Shown here: piece by piece, positions 44,217-53,554 of the stretch | Layout: every line of letters begins with the position of its first letter | Numbering within the stretch: the first letter of the stretch is position 1 | Made by a program: the position numbers and the translations under genes | Assembly: GCA_034430215.1 (NCBI GenBank) | Contig: DAOUFE010000019.1 | Span: 310,001 to 374,000 of the forward strand | DNA: 64,000 nt | Reading direction: 5' to 3' | Source: UBA4782 sp034430215 | GTDB lineage: Bacteria; Chloroflexota; Anaerolineae; Anaerolineales; Anaerolineaceae | The notes under the pieces: model-generated | The model's database searches: none | What the model was told of the DNA's origin: nothing | What the model saw: only the letters and a program-made list of their open reading frames with translations

Positions 44217-44654
44217 ATGATCATGGACAATCAGTATATTATTCGCGAATTCGTATTTCCTCAAGATTATGATGCTGTTCGCTTTCTTTGGACTCATTCA
44301 GGAGAAGGGCTTCATTTTGCAAAATCTGATGAACCAGAAGAAATCGAAAAGAAGATCAAGCGTGATCCTGATTTGTTCTTAGTCGCGGAAAGCAACGGTC
44401 AAATCATTGGAACGGTTTTAGGTGGTTTTGATGGTCGCAGAGGCATCATGTATCATCTGGCTGTGGCAGAACCTTTCCAAAAACAGGGAATTGCTTCAGC
44501 TTTAGTACAAGAGCTGGAAAAAAGACTGATAGCAAAAGGCTGTATCCGCACATATATTTTAGTAATTGAAAATAATCAAAAAGCAATCGATTTTTACGAA
44601 AAACGGGGGTTTTCAAAAATGAATGTCGTCACCTATGGAAAAGATTTACAATGA
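44217..44654 (+). CDS. GNAT family N-acetyltransferase
   Basis: A 145-residue acetyl-CoA-dependent acyltransferase with the GNAT core: LFLVAESNGQIIG, the acetyl-CoA pyrophosphate loop FQKQGIASAL and a C-terminal NNQKAIDFYEKRGF motif. It resembles the RimI/YpeA group. The frame opens at 44163 inside the tRNA, so the ATG at 44217 (or 44223) is chosen. It overlaps mogA by four bases. Substrate unknown. Confidence 0.85.
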   Translation: MIMDNQYIIREFVFPQDYDAVRFLWTHSGEGLHFAKSDEPEEIEKKIKRDPDLFLVAESNGQIIGTVLGGFDGRRGIMYHLAVAEPFQKQGIASALVQELEKRLIAKGCIRTYILVIENNQKAIDFYEKRGFSKMNVVTYGKDLQ

Positions 44655-45154
44655 TACGCTTTGGCATATTAATCATATCTGATCGTTCATCTAAAGGAAT
44701 ACGGGAAGATCTCACTGGACCTGCACTTCAAGCCTATCTCGTTGAAAAAGGTCACTCGGCAAGCTTGATTAGAATTATTCCAGACGAAACAGACCAGATC
44801 GCTCAGGTTTTATCTCAATGGGCAGATGAGCATCTTGCAGATGTTGTATTGACCAGTGGAGGAACTGGATTTTCTCCCAGAGACGTTACTCCAGAAGCAA
44901 CGTTTTCAATAATCGAGAAACCAGCACCTGGTATAAGCGAGGCGATCCGGATGAACAGCCTGAAAGTGACACCTCATGCGATGCTATCGCGGGCGGTTTC
45001 CGGGATCAGAAAACAAACCCTTATCATCAATCTTCCTGGTAGCCCACGTGGCGCTTGCGAAAGCCTGGAATTTATTCTTCCTGTTTTGCCACATGCGGTG
45101 GAACTCATGCAAGACAGCGCCACTGCTGAACTAGGACATAACAAGTCTGGTTAA
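44651..45154 (+). CDS. mogA: Molybdopterin adenylyltransferase (MogA/MoaB family)
   Basis: A 167-residue MoCF-fold protein that adenylates molybdopterin before molybdate insertion. Family motifs are visible: the SDRSSKGIREDLTGP start, LTSGGTGFSPRDVTPEAT and LPGSPRGACES. It supplies the step before MocA, so it supports the three hydroxylases encoded about 13 kb away, though it sits beside a tRNA and an acetyltransferase. Its stop overlaps the convergent membrane-protein gene by four bases. Confidence 0.9.
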   Translation: MIRFGILIISDRSSKGIREDLTGPALQAYLVEKGHSASLIRIIPDETDQIAQVLSQWADEHLADVVLTSGGTGFSPRDVTPEATFSIIEKPAPGISEAIRMNSLKVTPHAMLSRAVSGIRKQTLIINLPGSPRGACESLEFILPVLPHAVELMQDSATAELGHNKSG

Positions 45155-47520
45155 ATTTGATCTCTTGGATCAATGACTATATGACCCATGCGGAAATGTT
45201 TCTTTCGGTTGAAGTATCCTATAACTGCCAACAGAGCCAGTGCTGTAACACTGATAATTGATCCAATTAAAACACTCAATGGTTTATAGTGAAATTCAAC
45301 AGTGTGATCCCCCGCAGGTAGCCGTATTACCTGAAATAGAGAAAATCCTCGATAAATTTTTACTTTTTCTCCATCGATGGTTGCTTTCCAACCTGGATAC
45401 CAGCTATTCCCGATCATTAGCCAACCATCTTTTGATGTGCTTATTTTAATCGTCATCGACAAAGGATTCTCTTCAATAACAGAATAAGAAGATTGTTTCT
45501 GGATACATTCTTTTTCTGCAGGTAAGTTAAAATCTTCCCCCTCGATCACAATTTGTTCTAGATCAGAACCCTCAACCCAATTTTTTAACAAATTTCTCGA
45601 AGCATTCAATGCTGCATCACTATTCTCTACATAGTATGCACATGGAAACCACCAGATTCTTTTCGAACCCGTAAGATTTGTTTGCGATACCCCTTTGTCA
45701 CTCTGCAAGTCAGAACGGATGATTTGTGTTACATCCATTAACCTCAACCAGTTTTCACGTTCCTGGGTGTCCATAACAGGTAAAAGATTCATCAACTGCA
45801 CATAATTCCTTGGCAGCATAGGATCAAAATTATTTACATAATCAATATTTTGTAAAAGATTCGTGTTGGGTAGACTACTGGAAAGTATGTTTTCAGCTTT
45901 TTCAATAGGACGATAATCATTAAAACGCATATATCGGGCGAATTTCAGTGAATATTCAGCTTTAGGTTCCAAATACACCCTTCCCTGAATGCTTTTATTG
46001 ATTTTTTCAAAATTCGAAAAGCTGTCAGCGTCGATCGTTGGGTTTAATAATCGATTTGCCAGAAATAGATCAAAGAAAATTACAGCAACAACCATTCCTA
46101 TCCAATAATATTGCTTTTGCCATTTCCAGAAAATGTCATGTGTTAGTGAAAATACTCCAGAAATGATTGCTAATGTGCCAAATATTATTGAAGATCTGGC
46201 AAAACTATCCCGAATATTGGGAAAATAAAGACTGATGATGATAGTAGTGATCAATATTGAGAACCCACCTGCAGTTCTTAATCGAAGCCAATACAAACCC
46301 CTGCCAGAGGGCGATTTCCATTTTGAAATTCCAATTGCGGAGAGCAAACATAAACTCAAATGCGCCCACAGCATATATCTTGCTGGTGCATTGAACATGT
46401 CAAATGTAGGTATGTATCGATATAATAATGGGAAAATGAGTGTGTTTTTACCTAATGCCAAAATAATCGCAATAATTGTCATCACCCATAAAAAACCGAC
46501 GATCTTTCTATGATCATCAAACCCTTGATTTTTCTTCTTAATTAATAGTTTTAGAGTACCTATCGCCATGAAAATGGGTAAGACTCCAATATAGATCGCA
46601 TCTTCCCAAAAGCTACCATAACCTCTCCAATCACCATAACCAGGGTTTCCAAAGAAATCAGGCACAAAATATGTAATCAGTCTCCAGGGCCAAAGGGAAT
46701 AGGCTAAACCGCTTTCATAGGCTACTGAACCAGCCCGCTGTGAATTGAGTAATAATTCTGCGGTGGGGATCAATTGCACAGCACAAACCATTGCTGCAAA
46801 TCCGACGTAACAACAATAAGAAAGTATTCTTCGTAGTGATTCTGCTTTTTTAACATCAGTTTTTACTGTCAACAATATCCAAAAGAAAGAAAATAGAAGC
46901 ATGTACCAGCATAATTGAGCATGGCCACCAAGCAACGCAGATGAGATGACCAATACACTGGCAAAAGGAAAATGTTTCAATCTCCAGATTTGCCGATCTT
47001 TTTCAATATCATGACCAATACTGATCATCAACCAGGGGAACCATGCACCAACCCATACCATTGGGAAGAATCCAGCTCGCGCAATGAAATAACTTCCCAT
47101 GCTATAAGAAATTCCCGCCACAACCATTGATAATGAATTGTTGGTATACCTTTTTACCAGAAAAGCCATACCCAAACTTGACCATGCTCCGTGCACAGCC
47201 AGCAGGAATGTATATCCCCATGCAATACCACTCGAACCCCCTAACAGACCCAGAATACTGATAATCCATCCTGGAGCGTAAAATAACGCGGTTTGATAAT
47301 TTGCCATCAAAGGGCTTCCTAATCCATTACTGCTATTCCACAATGGAAAGAAGCCATTTGTTAACTGTTCAAGCGCTTCGATCCTCCAAGGGATAAATTG
47401 CAGGGTTGGTGCACCCCAATACAATGATTGCCCAGTGAAAAGCGGGATCGCCCAAAATAAAATAGGCAAAATGATCGTAACAATAAATACCCAGGCTGGC
47501 AGGCGGAAAATTTGCTTCAT
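45151..47520 (-). CDS. YfhO-family membrane protein (B', second copy)
   Basis: A 789-residue polytopic protein with about 13 hydrophobic segments, then a soluble C-terminal region. The family's N-terminal loop includes the GSPLMANYQTALFYAP stretch; the middle has GNPGYGDWRGYGSFWEDAIYIGVLP; the C-terminus has the YPGWKATIDGE and GDHTVEFHYKP motifs, then a final membrane helix. YfhO proteins are linked to lipoteichoic-acid glycosylation in Bacillus and are GT-C-like. It is the last gene of a four-gene operon and overlaps the preceding gene by ATGA. Confidence 0.8.
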   Translation of the reverse strand: MKQIFRLPAWVFIVTIILPILFWAIPLFTGQSLYWGAPTLQFIPWRIEALEQLTNGFFPLWNSSNGLGSPLMANYQTALFYAPGWIISILGLLGGSSGIAWGYTFLLAVHGAWSSLGMAFLVKRYTNNSLSMVVAGISYSMGSYFIARAGFFPMVWVGAWFPWLMISIGHDIEKDRQIWRLKHFPFASVLVISSALLGGHAQLCWYMLLFSFFWILLTVKTDVKKAESLRRILSYCCYVGFAAMVCAVQLIPTAELLLNSQRAGSVAYESGLAYSLWPWRLITYFVPDFFGNPGYGDWRGYGSFWEDAIYIGVLPIFMAIGTLKLLIKKKNQGFDDHRKIVGFLWVMTIIAIILALGKNTLIFPLLYRYIPTFDMFNAPARYMLWAHLSLCLLSAIGISKWKSPSGRGLYWLRLRTAGGFSILITTIIISLYFPNIRDSFARSSIIFGTLAIISGVFSLTHDIFWKWQKQYYWIGMVVAVIFFDLFLANRLLNPTIDADSFSNFEKINKSIQGRVYLEPKAEYSLKFARYMRFNDYRPIEKAENILSSSLPNTNLLQNIDYVNNFDPMLPRNYVQLMNLLPVMDTQERENWLRLMDVTQIIRSDLQSDKGVSQTNLTGSKRIWWFPCAYYVENSDAALNASRNLLKNWVEGSDLEQIVIEGEDFNLPAEKECIQKQSSYSVIEENPLSMTIKISTSKDGWLMIGNSWYPGWKATIDGEKVKIYRGFSLFQVIRLPAGDHTVEFHYKPLSVLIGSIISVTALALLAVIGYFNRKKHFRMGHIVIDPRDQI

Positions 47521-49109
47521 GGTGTAACCACCTTGTATATTTCGTAACCCTGTGAGTTATATAAAAGCTGCAGAAAATAACATGTAGAAGGGTCCCAAAT
47601 TCCCAAGGAACGTTCTTCCGGTCCCAGGAAAATATATGAAATCTGGTATTTCTGAATAAATTGGATTTGCTCTGATTGTGAATAAGAATTGCTATAGAAG
47701 CTCTTCACTTCTTTATTAACATGAACAGCATCAATACTTTCAGGCCCATGTCCTGAAAGAACGCGTACAGGTGCCCAGGCTGGCAATGCATTGGAAACAG
47801 AGTATGATGCCAGAACGACATCGCCAGCATCGGCTTCTTTCGCAATTTTTTCAAATGCATCAACTTCTTGAACTGGTCGAAAAATGGGAGATTGAGGGTG
47901 CAAAGCACTATTGATTCCGCCAGCCAGAATAGATAGGGTTGGTAAAGAGAAGACAAACAAAAGTAAAGTAAGTATCACATTCCTGTTTTTCTGGTTTTCC
48001 ATAACCAGTAACACAATCACAATAAATGCCACCCAAACGCCCTCAGCAAGCCTTCTTTGAATGTTTACTGGAAAATAAACCAACAAAAATATCACCAGCA
48101 ACCACGCAAGAAGAAAATATTGGTAAAGCATCTCTCGTTTCTTCATTTTGATAATTGCAACTATTACAAATGGAATTACCCATCCCCATGCAAGCAAATA
48201 ATCACTTAAAGGGGGGGAAGTGATGATATTTTGTTGTTCCCATCGCTGCATGAAAGGATCCAGCTTATATGAAACGAAAATATAAACCAAAACGGGTAGC
48301 GCAAAACTGACAATCCAAATAAGGTTTTTCCCATTTTCTTGCAAAACATGCAATAATGATGGATTTTCTTTTCGATTCACCAGCCAGTATTGGAAAACAT
48401 TTCCTGCTGCCGCCAGAAATAGTAATCCAAATCCTAATACAGCCGTTACAGGCTGAACAAGAGTAAGGATCACCAGATAAATCCCTGAATATTTTATTTT
48501 TCTCAAAGGATGGAAACCATTGAGGAACGCACAGATACTCCATAATAAGCACGCTCTTCCAAGTGCGAGATGTGGAAGCCCATACAGGCTTAAATATCCA
48601 AAAGTCTCTGGTGAATAAAACTCGAGTGGTAATCTGCCACCCCATAAACCATTCAATCCAAGCAGGTAAAGGAAACCAAAGCCCCCCCCAACACTGGCTA
48701 AAAGCGTTCCTATCCTTCGTACAGCATTCTTCTTAATAAAAACTGAGATGAAATCATAAGTAGCAACAATTGCCAGGCAGCCAGATATAAACCTGAAAAG
48801 ATGAAATAAAGCAATCAATTGAGCGTGTTGCCCTGATTGAGAAGTTAATTTTCCTAAAAGCAGATATAGCAAGAAAGCTAATTCACCTTTTTGGGGAAAG
48901 GTGGTGTATGGCGTTTTGAATAACCAGCTACCGTATGCTCCACTGAGCATTTTTGCAATATAAGAATTCCCATCTTCCACACCAAATAGGAATCCCGTGA
49001 ACTTCCAACTGTCTCCCTCCATCGACAAAGCAAGGATGTACGGGACAGTGGTGACCGCCATGACAATAATTGCTGTGAGCCATATCCACTTTCTTTCTTG
49101 CTTCGTCAT
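47517..49109 (-). CDS. Polytopic membrane protein, GT-C-like (A', second copy)
   Basis: A 530-residue protein with about 11 membrane segments. The N-terminal extracytoplasmic loop holds a DGNSYIAKM motif after an acidic EGDSW stretch, similar in position to the catalytic acidic residue of GT-C glycosyltransferases. The soluble C-terminal ~120 residues end with SYIFLGPEERSLG. It is homologous to the 508-residue protein two genes upstream. It overlaps both neighbours by four bases. Donor and acceptor are unknown. Confidence 0.7.
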   Translation of the reverse strand: MTKQERKWIWLTAIIVMAVTTVPYILALSMEGDSWKFTGFLFGVEDGNSYIAKMLSGAYGSWLFKTPYTTFPQKGELAFLLYLLLGKLTSQSGQHAQLIALFHLFRFISGCLAIVATYDFISVFIKKNAVRRIGTLLASVGGGFGFLYLLGLNGLWGGRLPLEFYSPETFGYLSLYGLPHLALGRACLLWSICAFLNGFHPLRKIKYSGIYLVILTLVQPVTAVLGFGLLFLAAAGNVFQYWLVNRKENPSLLHVLQENGKNLIWIVSFALPVLVYIFVSYKLDPFMQRWEQQNIITSPPLSDYLLAWGWVIPFVIVAIIKMKKREMLYQYFLLAWLLVIFLLVYFPVNIQRRLAEGVWVAFIVIVLLVMENQKNRNVILTLLLFVFSLPTLSILAGGINSALHPQSPIFRPVQEVDAFEKIAKEADAGDVVLASYSVSNALPAWAPVRVLSGHGPESIDAVHVNKEVKSFYSNSYSQSEQIQFIQKYQISYIFLGPEERSLGIWDPSTCYFLQLLYNSQGYEIYKVVTP

Positions 49110-51247
49110 GGATCATTCCTTTTTCTATGGGAAAAAGCAAAAATGATTACGACCATCAAGATACATCCCTGTAAAACCAAACCGATATAAAGAAGGATTG
49201 GTTGAAAAGAAAAATCAACGATGTGTTGACCTTCAGGAAGAGATACTCCGCGCAGAAGCCCGTTGATTTCCAAGATTGGTGTTTTAATACCATCAACTCT
49301 GGCAACCCAACCGGGATAATTTGGATCCGCAAGTACCAACACGCCTGGACCAGTTGCTTCAATCTGAATGCGATTGGGTGAATATTGAGTAATTACCGCT
49401 TCCATATATGCTTCATCCTCATGGATGTCTGACCCTTTTTGAATCCACACCCGAGGACGGTACTGCGTATTTTTATAAATATTAACATTGGATGTTCTAT
49501 CCGTTAAAATTAAACCATCGGCTTGAATATGAAATGTTGAAACGACCATTTGTACATTCAGTATTCCAAGCATTTCAGCATCTGGTACTGCATTCTTATT
49601 ATCTGTTTCAGGGGTGCCTGTTATAAAAGCAGGAAGGGTAACACTATAATTGCTCCAAAATATTCCAGAAGCAACAGCCATATACTTAACATAGCTTTCC
49701 AACTGCATCGGATTCACACCATCAGCGAGCTGTAGCCCTGCTTTCATTGCTGCTTCTTGGGGAATACTATACGAAGGCGAGTATATCCTTGAATTCGGTA
49801 ATATTTCTTTTTCAATAATTGAAATAACCTCAGATGATTCTGTAAATACATTATCTTGCTTTTCGAATCGGATCGCATGGAGACTCACAAAACTTAAGTC
49901 CACCACGAGAATAGTCAAGAGAATATATAAGGAATATTTTTGTATTTTGGGGTAGGATGCTAAAAATAGAATGCTTCCTATTAATACAAAAGCAATTCCA
50001 CCCCAAATAAATCCTGTTTGTGAAGAATTAGAACTTGCGCAAAAAACGAACATTAATAGTAGAACCAACAAGGTGAAACCTACAAGGATCAATCGCTTTG
50101 CTTTCACACCTTTCAAGTCATCCAGATGCTGAAGTTCTTGCATCCCATTTGCAGTGATCACCGAAAGACTGATACCTGCAAGGAAAAAAGCTCTTGGAGG
50201 AACTCTCAACAGATTAAAACCAGGAATGGAAGTAAGCGATTGTAATCCAGGAAGATATGAACCCAATGAAACAAGAATGCTGATAAAAAAGCTGATCACC
50301 CAGAACCTGTTTTTTCTCCAAACTGGTTTAGAGGTAAATCCAGTGATCACTAACAGAATGGGTAAAGCTCCAAAATAGGTGGTCCATTCAGCAGAACCAC
50401 CCAGATTGGGGAAGATCAAACCAAACAGGTTCCCCGGTGGAAGAGATAAAGTAAGAATGTCTGCTGCATTCATCAACCGGCGTGTGCTTAACAGAATGAA
50501 TTGGAATAAAGGGAATAATAATGGACTGGCAAAAACCAATCCAATCAGGCTTTGTATGATTTTTATTACGAGCTTTTTAAGAAATGAAACTATCCAACTT
50601 GAGATACTAACCTCTTCATTTTTTGTAAAAAGCCCATAACACCACCAGAAAACCCAGCAAAATGCTGCCCACCGGACATCTGCCAGAATAACCAAACCAC
50701 TAAGTAATCCAGGGATAAAATACTTTTTACAAAAACTAGCTGCTTTTTTCGCACGTTCTTCAAAATAAAGCAGCCAGGGGGTTAATGTCACTGCCCAAAC
50801 CAGTGTAATATGCCCTGCTCCAAGATGAGCAATCAATTTAGGCATTAAAAGAAAAACCACCGCACCGGCAAATGCCGGTAATTCCGGTATCCCTTTTACC
50901 CGTAAGAAACACATCATACCTAATGCACCTGCTACTAAATGGAGGATCGTTAAGATGTTCAACCCCCACGGTGCAGGTAAAGCAATTGCTATCCAATAAG
51001 GTGTATACCAAAGAGAAGAGAGAGGATCAGCCACAAATGGATAACCTGACATGATCATTGATGACCAAAGAGGAATCTGATGCCAGGTTCCTATAGAATT
51101 TTTAGTATAAATAAGGTTGGGGTAATGATTGATGGTGTAATCCGAGTATTCACCGGAAGAGGGATAAGGAAATTGATTGATTCCTGCAATCAGAAACCAG
51201 CATAATGCAAGGAAAATGATCAGGTAGAAATACCAGTGTTTATTCAT
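49106..51247 (-). CDS. YfhO-family membrane protein (B, first copy)
   Basis: A 713-residue polytopic protein paralogous to the 789-residue protein downstream. It has the same N-terminal loop (GYPFVADPLSSLWYTPYW), the NLGGSAEWTTYFGALPILL middle stretch, and the C-terminal YPGWVARVDG and GQHIVDFSFQP motifs before a last membrane helix. It is shorter, mainly in the middle loops. It overlaps the A gene by eight bases and the A' gene by four. Probably a glycosyltransferase or flippase-like enzyme in envelope polymer modification (inference). Confidence 0.78.
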   Translation of the reverse strand: MNKHWYFYLIIFLALCWFLIAGINQFPYPSSGEYSDYTINHYPNLIYTKNSIGTWHQIPLWSSMIMSGYPFVADPLSSLWYTPYWIAIALPAPWGLNILTILHLVAGALGMMCFLRVKGIPELPAFAGAVVFLLMPKLIAHLGAGHITLVWAVTLTPWLLYFEERAKKAASFCKKYFIPGLLSGLVILADVRWAAFCWVFWWCYGLFTKNEEVSISSWIVSFLKKLVIKIIQSLIGLVFASPLLFPLFQFILLSTRRLMNAADILTLSLPPGNLFGLIFPNLGGSAEWTTYFGALPILLVITGFTSKPVWRKNRFWVISFFISILVSLGSYLPGLQSLTSIPGFNLLRVPPRAFFLAGISLSVITANGMQELQHLDDLKGVKAKRLILVGFTLLVLLLMFVFCASSNSSQTGFIWGGIAFVLIGSILFLASYPKIQKYSLYILLTILVVDLSFVSLHAIRFEKQDNVFTESSEVISIIEKEILPNSRIYSPSYSIPQEAAMKAGLQLADGVNPMQLESYVKYMAVASGIFWSNYSVTLPAFITGTPETDNKNAVPDAEMLGILNVQMVVSTFHIQADGLILTDRTSNVNIYKNTQYRPRVWIQKGSDIHEDEAYMEAVITQYSPNRIQIEATGPGVLVLADPNYPGWVARVDGIKTPILEINGLLRGVSLPEGQHIVDFSFQPILLYIGLVLQGCILMVVIIFAFSHRKRNDP

Positions 51248-52766
51248 TGGTTACCATATAGATTTGGACATCGCCTTGCTGCTTCACCAGAGATATACCG
51301 GTTGTATTTAAATCATTTCCCAGCAACTTTTCACGTGGACCAAAAATAACATAGCTTACGTTTTCATTTGAGAACCATTGCTGGATGTCCTTTTCGGGCA
51401 TTTCGCCATCGTAATAGGATTCTATTTTGACTAGTTGATTTTCTGCATCCACAGTCTCAAAGGGATGCCCGTAAACCACACGCATATTGGTCTTTGCAGG
51501 AATAATATTCGCAAATTGCGGAGAAGCTAATACCACACTCTGATCAGGTGCATTTTCGTCAAGCCACTGAAGAGTAGCTAATTCATCATTCGATTGATAA
51601 TACATGGGGTCATTATCTTTCAATGTCCCTAAAATGCCGACCAAAAAAATGATATTAGTGATCAAAGACAATGCCAACACTACTACCGGAAGCTTTTTTA
51701 ACTTATCAGGGTTACTTTTACGAAATCTATCCAGAAGAACACCTGCCATTAATCCAACTGGAACAAAATAACCAACTAAAAACCTGCGCTGAAGGTTAAA
51801 TGGCACATACAACAATATTGCTCCACCAATGATCCAGATTATGAATGGGAGATACTTTTTAATAAACTCTTGATCTTTTCGATATTTTCCTATTCCGTAG
51901 ACTGCCAATAGAAAAGCGGGATTGAGAGAAATTGCAACATCCCAAACTGGCGGTGCAGCAGTGTAGTTTTGATTATTCCATTGAGCCAGCATGGGATCAG
52001 AAAGGATAACAAAATATTGGTAAAGTAAATAAGCCCCACCACCGATAGTGGTAATGGCAAGTTTTATGATCTGAACCTTTTGCTTTTTAATGCCATTTGC
52101 TGCTTCCATAAACAAAACGATCAGACAAATGATCACTACTCCAAAGGGCATCACCAGAGACAATAACAAAGTTAAGTCAAATAGATATGTTATCCTTGCC
52201 CAGGTTTCTGGCAGTGTGTATAAATAGATGATCCATAAAATGAGGGCTATTCCGAGAGGGAAATGTGGGTTTGCCAGAGAAGAGAGAAATGGATATGCCT
52301 CTGAAACCCAGAGATCCGTTGGAATTACATTGAAAGGAAGGAGCAGCCATCCCATCCCTGATCCAAACAAGATCAAGATCATTGTAAAGAATTGGATCTT
52401 TTGATCCTGAATGGTTCGCCTTATCCATAAACTGATTGCAGAAGCCAGACAGAATGCCCCAATGATGCGGGCGATTTGAAAAACTAAGATGGTTGGTAGC
52501 TGAAACCAGCGGCATACATGACCCAGGAAGATGTAAAACAAAAATAAATACGCCCCTTCTCCTTTTTCACTGGTAAAAGGCAGAGTAAATTTCCAATCTC
52601 CTCTCTGTCCTTCCATCATTTTTGCTAAATAGGAGTTGCCATCAATTGGAGCAATGAGCAATCCATTGTAATTGACATTATTCCCTTCCAATATGTAGCC
52701 AATTATCATGGGAAGACAAATAATGATGAGAAACAAAATGATCAGAATGAAATGGTTTCTTTTCAT
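51240..52766 (-). CDS. Polytopic membrane protein, GT-C-like (A, first copy)
   Basis: A 508-residue membrane protein, first of the four-gene operon, with about 11 hydrophobic segments. It shares with its paralogue the DGNSYLAKM motif after an acidic loop, a GDWKFTLPFT stretch and a C-terminal SYVIFGPREKLLG motif. The soluble C-terminal part follows the last membrane helix. Reaction unknown; glycosyl transfer from a lipid-linked sugar is the likeliest role by topology. Confidence 0.7.
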   Translation of the reverse strand: MKRNHFILIILFLIIICLPMIIGYILEGNNVNYNGLLIAPIDGNSYLAKMMEGQRGDWKFTLPFTSEKGEGAYLFLFYIFLGHVCRWFQLPTILVFQIARIIGAFCLASAISLWIRRTIQDQKIQFFTMILILFGSGMGWLLLPFNVIPTDLWVSEAYPFLSSLANPHFPLGIALILWIIYLYTLPETWARITYLFDLTLLLSLVMPFGVVIICLIVLFMEAANGIKKQKVQIIKLAITTIGGGAYLLYQYFVILSDPMLAQWNNQNYTAAPPVWDVAISLNPAFLLAVYGIGKYRKDQEFIKKYLPFIIWIIGGAILLYVPFNLQRRFLVGYFVPVGLMAGVLLDRFRKSNPDKLKKLPVVVLALSLITNIIFLVGILGTLKDNDPMYYQSNDELATLQWLDENAPDQSVVLASPQFANIIPAKTNMRVVYGHPFETVDAENQLVKIESYYDGEMPEKDIQQWFSNENVSYVIFGPREKLLGNDLNTTGISLVKQQGDVQIYMVTNE

Positions 52767-52814
52767 ATACAGACCCAGTTACATATTTTAGACCAGATTT
52801 GGATAATTTGAAAC

Positions 52815-52843
52815 TTGTCAGGATGACAACCTAACTCTATAAT
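52815..52843 (+). promoter_or_regulatory. Strong sigma70-like promoter, probably giving a leaderless mRNA
   Basis: TTGTCA (52815-52820) and a perfect TATAAT (52838-52843) are separated by 17 bases. The start of transcription would fall at about 52849-52850, on the A of the ATG at 52850. No Shine-Dalgarno sequence lies before that ATG, so a leaderless transcript is expected. The 83-base spacer also has to serve the leftward membrane operon. Confidence 0.7.
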
Positions 52844-52849
52844 CAAGAT

Positions 52850-53551
52850 ATGAATCAGGCTCCCCACTTGTATAAACTACAGCTTCTTGATAATGAAATT
52901 GATCGAGCAGAAGCACGGTTGATCAGTATCGCACAATTAATTAACTCTGATAAAGAAATCGTGGAAGCCAACCAACATCTTGATAAATCAAAGAGTCTTA
53001 CCCATCAGGCTGAGTACGAGTTAAAACAAAGAGAAGATGCAGTAATGGAAATTCGAATAAAAATTGCAACCAGTGAACAATCACTCTATGGTGGGAAAAT
53101 TCATAATCCTAAAGAATTGCAGGATCTTCAGAGTGAAATCGCATCTCTCAAGAAAAGGCTTTCTATTGCAGAAGATTCACAATTTGAGCAGATGATCACC
53201 CTCGAAACCTGTGAAGCACAAATGAAGCAGGCGGAAGATCGCCTGAAGAAGGTGAAAGATAGCAAAGCAAGTGAACTTTCTTTACTCATGGGTGAGCAAG
53301 ATACACTTCAGAAAAAGCTTGACCGGTTAAGAAAAGAACGACCAGTAACCACAGGCTCCATAACTCCTGATGTTTTGCAAAAATATGAAAGCATTCGAAA
53401 GGCAAAAAAAGGCAGAGCCGTGGTTGCAATTATTGATGATTCATGCGAAGGTTGTGGAGCCCCTGTTCGTCCAGCGGAAAGACAAGCTGCACGATCATCC
53501 AATCAACTTGTATTTTGTAATACTTGTGGAAGAATTATCTACGCAGAATAA
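52850..53551 (+). CDS. Coiled-coil zinc-ribbon protein (CT398/DUF164 family)
   Basis: A 233-residue protein with a long antiparallel coiled-coil hairpin (about 10-165), including the conserved YGGKIHNPKELQDLQ turn, and a C-terminal zinc ribbon (C199-x2-C202, C223-x2-C226). Homologues are widespread in bacteria and have been linked to flagellar/secretion or nucleic-acid functions; the role here is unknown. Its ATG coincides with the predicted transcription start. It is followed after three bases by the NACHT protein gene. Confidence 0.85.
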   Translation: MNQAPHLYKLQLLDNEIDRAEARLISIAQLINSDKEIVEANQHLDKSKSLTHQAEYELKQREDAVMEIRIKIATSEQSLYGGKIHNPKELQDLQSEIASLKKRLSIAEDSQFEQMITLETCEAQMKQAEDRLKKVKDSKASELSLLMGEQDTLQKKLDRLRKERPVTTGSITPDVLQKYESIRKAKKGRAVVAIIDDSCEGCGAPVRPAERQAARSSNQLVFCNTCGRIIYAE

Positions 53552-53554
53552 CTA

